This document shows positions 47,165-54,600 of a stretch of DNA of 64,000 bases, one piece after another. Origin of the DNA: Ligula intestinalis (Eukaryota > Platyhelminthes > Cestoda > Diphyllobothriidea > Diphyllobothriidae). Below the pieces are notes generated by a model. That model made no database searches, was not told the origin of the DNA, and was given only the letters and a program-made list of their open reading frames with translations. Numbering within the stretch: position 1 is the first letter of the stretch; the number at the start of each line of letters is the position of its first letter. Made by a program: the position numbers and the translations under genes. The stretch lies in contig JAYGXS010000004.1 in the NCBI GenBank assembly GCA_036362985.1, positions 30,515,818-30,579,817 on the forward strand, given 5' to 3'.

Positions 47165-48350
47165 GAGAGTCTCAGAGATGATTGTGATATCAGATGCAGT
47201 GTCCAGTTGTAGGTGAACAGCATGAGCTTTGAGAGCTAGGTCAACGAACTTCCGGCGATCAGCTGCGTTGGCCTGAAGTGTGGTTGACAGACAGAGAATG
47301 GCCGGGAGACTGAGGATGGGACTTGCTTTTTGGCTTGGGACGGCGCTTGGCGTTGAAATTGGCGGGGGCGGACTTGCTTGCGCAAGGTGAGGGTCGGCAG
47401 AACCCATCACGGTGCCCCACCTGGTTACATTTCTGGGAGTGATCTTGCCGAAATGTGCAGTCCCGATAAAAATACCACGCGCCACAGTGCCGACAAGGAG
47501 AGGGCGGGGATTTCGCCTTAGGGGCTGGCTCGGGCTGCCTTGCCAGAGGTGGCTTAGATGTTGCGACCGCATTCACGGAGCCAGCAGTCGAAGCGCCTTG
47601 GACCATGGCCGAATCGTGCTTGAGATTTATAAGTATTTGACACTCGGCAGCCAGTTCTTGGAGGGCAACTGTGCTGCTCTGTTGCACGTGGGACAGAAGA
47701 CGTGTCCGGATGTTGGCATCTTTGGGGGACTGTAGGCCGCAAATGAAGATAAGGCATTTAAACTGGTCTTCGGTTAGAGAGCCGAGTTTGAAACGCCCAC
47801 ACTCACGATTCAAAATGCCGGCATACGTGATGAAATCGTCAGATTCACGTTTGCACAGCTGGAGACACTGGAATCGGGTGTTGAAGAGTAAAGCCTGCTC
47901 ACCAAAAATCTGCGACAACATTTTCAGCGTGTCCGCGCCGGAAATGTCTCTAGGATTCTTGGCAGAATGAAGTTTGTGTAGCATTTTTGCTCGGCAGGAC
48001 CCAGTTTACGAACAAAGAGTCGGACTTTCCACGCGTCTTCCTGGTTAGCCAGATCGACAGAGAATACATCCTCATATCGTTTGTAGCAGGAGTCGAAGGT
48101 AATCTGGTCCTGCAGATCATACAAGAAATCGGTGATGCTGCTGGCGATGGAATTGACGGATTGTGAGCCACCAGCCGCACTCGATTGGCCCGTGGAGGGG
48201 GTGGATATCTTTGCGGTGAGGGTTTCCATCAGCCTCAGCTGCTGTTGCAACATCAGCTGCAAGTCCGCGCATAATTCCGCCTTTGTAGAGCGAAATACTG
48301 CGTTGGTGTTTTGGAGATAGGTGCAATGAATTCGGATAATGCGTCGCCAA
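47162..48350 (-). pseudogene. CsRn1-type gag with degenerate zinc knuckles, and protease active site
   Basis: Gag is split over two frames (48262-47924 and 47984-47259) by a shift near 47960. The capsid part contains DFLYDLQDQITF, WKVRLFVRKLG and FGEQALLFNTRFQCLQL, typical of this family. The knuckle region has CRHCGAWYFYRDC, with Tyr at the expected His, and a second knuckle that lacks its first Cys (SQKCNQVGHRDGFC). A further shift leads to the frame 47572-47162, with the protease active site LDTASDITII, then a TAG. The frame is open from the primer-binding region (TTG GCG ACG CAT), as in the other gypsy element. Confidence 0.82.
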
Positions 48351-48352
48351 AT

Positions 48353-48718
48353 TGTTATGACCCGCCTGTTACTGCTAACTTAGTCGAACGCCGAGCCAAG
48401 GAACCCGTAGAGTGGGACAGAGAGAAGTCGGGTTGGCCGGAGAAAGGAGAAGTTTATTGCGACAAGTACAGTACAGCAAGTCAGCGCAGTGTGTCAGGTC
48501 CAACAAAATTAGGGAACAAACGATGGTGAGTTGAGTCCATTGAGCCAGTCAGATTTTGGTTGCTGGCGTGATTAAATTTGGAATTATCGATTGGGTGGCT
48601 GCAATTTGTGTTTGCTGCCGGTGGCCGATCGATAACCGGCTGTGCGCGCCGCTTGCGCAGGCTATCTATCTGTTAGGTATATGCTAACAAAGTAATCGTG
48701 GGAATGGACACATTCCCA
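48353..48718 (-). repeat. 5' LTR of the CsRn1-type element
   Basis: 366 bp, starting TGTTATGACCCGCCTGTTAC and ending CACATTCCCA on the plus strand. Its left edge borders the primer-binding region. Confidence 0.9.
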
Positions 48719-48880
48719 GCAGTTTGTCAGCAACACAGTTAAATGTTCTAATAGTTAATAATTATTCTACTCTGTCCTCCCACTCCCAGCATTTTATCTG
48801 TTCCTTTTGCATGCTAGATTATGCACATTTTTCTCAGTATGGTCCAGACCATAATAAAGTCTTTCTGATCCTATTTCTAG
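48719..48880 (+). other. end of the intron upstream of the first visible IWS1 exon
   Basis: The 162 bp between the LTR element and the exon hold a pyrimidine-rich run ending TCTTTCTGATCCTATTTCTAG, a good acceptor. No ATG-containing exon fits in this gap, so upstream coding must lie beyond the LTR element. Confidence 0.6.
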
Positions 48881-50184
48881 TTCGACTTACACGCCCCGTA
48901 GCACTGGCTATGACCCTTCGCGTAATGAAACGAAAGCTTCTGGCGAGGCCAAGTACGAGCCTCACTATGTGCCGTCGGAAGTCGGCGAGCTGCCTTACTC
49001 ACCCGCAAGCTCAGACGAGGATGGTCACGTGGGTCGTGCAAGTCAGGCCTCTTCTCGTCTCCGATCCTTACGGGAAGACCTCGAGGATGTTTCTGATACC
49101 GAGTCGATTGACTACAAACCCTCACATGTGGATCCAGCTTCTGACTCAGAAGAAAACGTCGACCGCGAATATCGCGTTGAGCCGCTGCAGGACCTTCGTA
49201 CTCCAAGATACTCTCCAAGCCAACTAGCCGATTCTGCCTCTGAATCCGAGTACGGCGAAGGAGAAGCTGATGCTCATCGGGCTTGGGCAGAGTCTCCCCC
49301 CTTGGCCTACGATCCTACCACACCGGTAGCTGACGACGTATCATACAAACCGGCTCCACAAGCACTGTCCTCTCAGCCTGACCATTCAGAAGTCTTTAGA
49401 AGTGAAGACCTTGATGAGGACCATGGCGAAAAGGGCGGGGAAGACTTTGAGGGCTTTGATGGGGCCGAACGAGCCAAGTCAGAAGTAGAAGGGATGATGG
49501 CGGACATCTTTGGTGACAGTGATGCTGAGGAGGAAGAGTTCGAGGGTTTTGCAGAAAATGAAGTTGAAAAAGAGGGGGGAGGTCAGGAGGAAGGCGATGA
49601 AGAAGAACAGGAGAAGGTATTGGAAGAGGAGCCAACTGCTTCTACCCATCATCAACACCATCAACAGGAAGAAGAAGAAGAAGAGAATGACGAGATGGAG
49701 ACAGAGGACTTCGAATCGGACTTCGACAAAATTCTCAGCAAGAAACGCGAGGAAAATCGAAGGAGACGCCGATTAGGCAAGGACGAAGAATTCCTCAATG
49801 ACAGCGATGATATCATTAGAGAGACTATACAACAAATGCGGCAAACTGCTGAAGAGGACCGTTTTCTTTTGGCCGCAAACCGCCCTGCCACCAAAAAACT
49901 CGCCATGCTGAACGTTGTGAGCAGTCTGCTAAGGAAGGCTGACCTTAAGGCAGCTCTTGTTGATAACGGTATGCTTAGCGCAATTACCGATTGGCTCTCT
50001 CCTCTGCCCGGACAGACACTCCCCAATGTGATCATTCGAGAAACAATGCTACGTCATCTCGCGGAGTTTTCAAACTTGGAGCCGGAGACTCTGCGAGAGT
50101 CTGGCATTGGCAAGGCCGTCATGTATATTTACAAGCACCCCAGGGAGAATAGGGATAACAAGCGACGCGCTGGTCATCTGATCA
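48881..50184 (+). CDS. IWS1: IWS1 exon (first visible, 1304 bp)
   Basis: It starts after TATTTCTAG with [13 protein letters not shown]. It carries the acidic region and most of the TFIIS N-terminal-like domain, to RRAGHLI, and ends before the donor GTAAGTGT. The open frame past 50184 (SKCVYS and on) is intron. Confidence 0.9.
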
Positions 50185-51651
50185 GTAAGTGTGTTTATTC
50201 CCCCCTATTTTTGTTTCTAGAAGATATTGCCTAGATAGGAAAACCACACCTTAATCACACAGTAGCGCAGGTTAGTTGCCAGTGGCAGATCCTTAAACAG
50301 CACAACACACGATATTCCTATGTCATTTTCTTTCAAGTATCCATATTGTCTGTGCTAGAAGCTGATAATTCGCATATAGGACCGTAGTTTGTGGCACAAG
50401 TTTATCCCACATAAATTCCGAAAAGGCCAAGGGACACTGGAATGGCTATTATATCAGTTAATCCCCAACCGCAGTTTAGGAAGAATTGGGGCTGAAACTC
50501 GGACTCTTTGAGGTAGAAATGGCCACTTCATTGTCAATATTTATCGACAATAACACCCGATTGTTGATTGCTCTAAGAATAAGCAGCATCCAAAACATTT
50601 TGACATACCGAGTCCCCTAAAATCTCCCATCGATATGTTTTGCATCCGATTGGATTGGTGCGCTGTAAAACAAAAGTGCGATGCAGTTACAGTGCTTGTT
50701 TACCGTTATCAAGCAGGACTGATGAACTCTAGGCATTATGTAGCGGAAGGCGGGTCTAGGGCCTCATGACAGCAAGATGGAGCTAATATTCACAAGACTA
50801 AGGCCAGGAGCGAATAATTTTGCATCATTCAAGTCTCAGTTGACCTCTCTGCGTTTTTCCCATTTGAAGGTATCAGATTTTTTTACTTAGAGGCTAAGTC
50901 AAGCATCCTGTATATGTCAATCAGTCCAATATCAGTTAAAAACTGCAAATCAACCTCCAGGAAGAAATTCATTCGTTTCAACCCGATATGTTTGTAGTTA
51001 TTATGGGAAATGTGGCAAAGCGCTCCCATTTATGATGAGTAGAAAATGTGAGACATTGTTATTACGTGACAAAACACAAATTCCTTTTTGGGCACTTTAA
51101 ATAAATTGACAGAATAAACTCGCAGTAATAGTACTCAGAATGCACATATGCTATTAGGCTAGTATATTCAGTTTACTATCATGTTTATTCATTTTGGTAA
51201 TTTGGAAGATAAGAATATCAGTGTTTCATGCCTTCTTCTCCTTCAGACGAGTGGTCTCGTCCCATCTTCAATCTGACCAGCGATTACCGGACACTCACTA
51301 AAGAGGAGCGCAAACAGCTGGACTACGAACACCTACCGAAGCGGCGACCTCACGAGTACGTTCAGCATTTCGCCTTTCTTTAACACAATTTTCTGTAGTA
51401 GTGAGGAGGTGAACCATCGGGACATCAACCGCGAAATGGATGGGGAACAGCAGGGGTGAGTAGTCTTTATTGGCCCACTTATTCTTCCCTTCTTTCCTCT
51501 TTATCTTTTTTTTTCAAAAAAACGTTTCCTGGGTGCAAGCGAATTGCTGGCTGCAGTATGTTTGTCTGCAATACCATCAAACGTTTATTATTTACAGTAG
51601 TAAATCGTTTTCAAACCCCGCATCCTTGTTAGCCAGCAGCAGTGACCGAAT

Positions 51652-51683
<32 letters not shown>

Positions 51684-54600
51684 GGGCTCAGTTACCACAT
51701 CAACACCATAAGGGGCGCATATAGCCAGTCTTTAGGCTGCTTTGATATTTGCGCGGTAGTAGGAGTCGCCTCGGGATGGGAGGCAGACAACAATTCTATA
51801 GCCCGGTAGAAAAACAGTTGAGGTTCAAACTCAGGACGCGAAAGCCCCATCCTTCTGTAATACTGGACCGGGCGTAATGAGAATCATACAGTCTAGGCAA
51901 CACAAAGGAAAGAAAAGGTAAATTTAAAAATAAAGTTCAATAAAGTGGAAAAAACAGGAATAACTATTTGAATAACCTAATCTTTGTCAACAAAAAGCGC
52001 GCCATAATTTCAATGCGGAACTATGCAAATATTGGAAACTAACTAAATTAAATAATAACTAACTTAAACTCAAGTGAACTAATTTAAAAAAAAACATAAA
52101 GTAAAGCAAGCTAAACTCACTAAACTAAGAACTAATAAGACTAGAATAAAAACAACAAACATAATAATGCACTGAAAACCAATCCGAAAAATTAACTTCA
52201 ATATACGTAAGTTGAATAGACCAAATAAAATAAAATAACACAAATTTGTTGCGTATGTAAATTGAAGGTGTGCGCGACGCTCTGCGCCATATTTGTTCTT
52301 CCTAATATATAGCTTAATTGTCAGCTGCGGAGACTCACGGTGGGTGTATCCGAGTGCTGCAGCACTTGTAGTTGTTGCGGCTGCGATCATGACTGATCTC
52401 GCCGGCCTCGATGATGTCCCATACGGTACTTCTCCACTCGCGACGATCCATGGCAACAGACCTGGACTCTTCCAGCCATTTTCTTTGCCAACACCGGAGA
52501 CCGAATACCGAAGGTCCAAGAAGCACTTCCATGTCCTGACAGACTGAGCCGAGCCAGGTTTTGAGCTGACGCCCGCTTCGACGTTTCCAATTAGGTAACG
52601 GTTTGGGGTCGAGGGCAGTAACACTTAGCTGTTGAGGCTGACGGCGAAGAACGTGTCCAAACCGCCTCAGTCGTTTTTCGTGGATTACCTTGGATATCCT
52701 TGTGATTTTATCGCAGCGAGTGCAGACAAGCTCGTTTGAAACGAAGTCGGTGTACTTCACTCGAAGGATGATCCTCCAGCAGTAGGGGGTCAAATACTTC
52801 CAGTTTCCGCTCATCTTCCACGTGCATAGCCCAGCATTCGCATCCGTATAAAAGAACAGACCGTACGGATGGATGGTACACGCGGACCTTTGCGGAGATA
52901 GAAATATCGCGTCGGGTCCATAGGCACCTTCGAAGGCTGGAGAAAACTCGTCGAGCTGCGTCAATTCGGGTGACAATGTTATCCTTATCCTGTCCATTCG
53001 GCAACAATCTTGCTCACCTCATGAAAAAACGATTTCCGATGACACCTAAAAGCTGCAGCGATTGGACTTCCGCTCACACTGCCAACAGAAGATGCGGTCC
53101 ATTTATGGACTTGCCTAACAGTTTTAAATTTTTTAAGTGTTTAGACGAAGCAGAAGATACGATCGCTGGAACAAGGGTTTTATTTTCCTGATGTTTTGGA
53201 TTCTATCGAGAATCCTTACTCGTACGTTATGGTAGGATAGTCTGAGACATGCGCAGATGGAGGTCTCCCGGAGTTTTCAACCCACTCCACTGTGGTCGCT
53301 ACTTTTGCGCAGTAATTTTGGCCGTCTTCTTTATTGTACTTTACTGTCAATTTACAGGGTTAGTGGATGGAGTCGTGGTGGTGGGCGCAGAATCAAACTC
53401 AAGTTACCTATCATGTGTTGACTCGGGCTATTCGGCGCTGCTGGGTCAATTCAAGAATTATTACGGCCTTCTTACAGACTGCCCGTTTAACCAGTAATCA
53501 TAGGCTTCGGTCCCCTCCTCCTATCAAAGCGAGACCAACGTTTTCCTTTTTCTTGATTGGCCGTTTTTTGCGAGGTTGAACGTTGGCTTTTCAGATGTGT
53601 ACGGGCAATGCTATTTTCTGGCCAAAGGGCGTTGCCGGTTTCCGAGGTACATATCGGTTTGCTGTAATGCAGCTAGTTGACTACACCGTCAACCACCACT
53701 TCAACAGCCTTTCCTGGTCCTACCGAGAGTACATGTGTTTTCGACCGCCGACAGATGAGCGGTATTTAGGCAAGTTGTGGTGGTTGAAATGGAACTGACA
53801 AAGACAGGGGAGACCAGAATGGCCATTTCTGGCTTATTAGACATCATCATCAGCCAGTCATACCCAATCCCAGATGTGGATCACCTGAGATTCAAGTGCG
53901 TGTCTATATCAATCTAGTTTGAAGTTATAATAATAACATGATACATTTTCCCTTCCCATGTCCGTTCTTTGCAGATCAGTAATTCGTTCCTATGTAAGTG
54001 TTATGTCCCCTAGTAAGGAAGAGAAGACAGACAGGGTAGTAGAGAACAGTTTACTGTAGCAGTCTCTGTATAAACACCAGCTTCTGTGCGTTTACCTCAA
54101 CTTCTTAGCGTCCCTGTCGACAGCTTGGTCTTCCGTCGTCGGCAGCGTAGTCTCGTGTCGGGCAACAGCTCTTGTCTCGATAGCAGTATCTCGTCTCGGC
54201 AACAGAGTGGCCTTCTGTTCGCAGCCTCGTATTAAAGGGCCAGCAGTCTTTGTTCCCGAGCTCTTTTTATCGGTCCCTCTACGAGGTGCTTATCCGGGTA
54301 TGATGCTAGCGACCTCAGCGTGACACGTGGCGGCCCTGTTACGCGCGTTTGGCCCGTTCTGCATGCGTTCGTTGGCGCATGGGCTTCCTTTGTTGTCTTG
54401 ACCTCAGGACGGCCATCGTGCGGTTGACCTCTCAGCGAGATGCATAAATCGGCCGCGTTTTACACGTGTTCACGGTTCTTTGGGATGGCTGGCTTATGTC
54501 TGTTCGTGGCCCTTGTTAGACGTGGCCTCAGGATGACAAGGGTGACGACTCGTGTGCTGGGCCGTCCTAACAGTAAGTAACTTTGGCTTCGCCTGCTTCG

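Larger units (their letters stand above)
45516..48718 (-). mobile_element. CsRn1-type Ty3/gypsy element, internally deleted (no RT or RNase H)
   Basis: Two 366-bp LTRs (45516-45881 and 48353-48718), alike throughout with scattered differences, enclose only 2.47 kb. On the minus strand this holds gag, the protease and then directly the integrase core. The primer-binding region beside the 5' LTR reads TTTGGCGACGCATTATCC, and purine-rich GAAGGGGAGGTAC precedes the 3' LTR. The gag knuckles and the protease motif LDTASDIT are those of CsRn1-type elements known from trematodes and cestodes. Reverse transcriptase, RNase H and the integrase zinc domain are missing, so this is a non-autonomous derivative. 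No matching target duplication is seen. It lies 162 bp upstream of an IWS1 exon, antisense to the gene. Confidence 0.88.

Noticed and set aside
48724..49227. Plus-strand open frame starting 48724 as the true start of IWS1
   Set aside because: It is in another frame from the conserved IWS1 sequence and crosses a clear splice acceptor at 48880.
49396..50035. Minus-strand frames of 79-124 codons inside the IWS1 exon
   Set aside because: They are antisense shadows of the acidic, purine-rich coding sequence and give low-complexity Ser/Leu/Pro runs.
51470..51724. 84-codon plus-strand frame in the IWS1 intron
   Set aside because: It begins at the micro-exon's donor side, runs over a poly-T tract and the AAT microsatellite, and has no conserved sequence.
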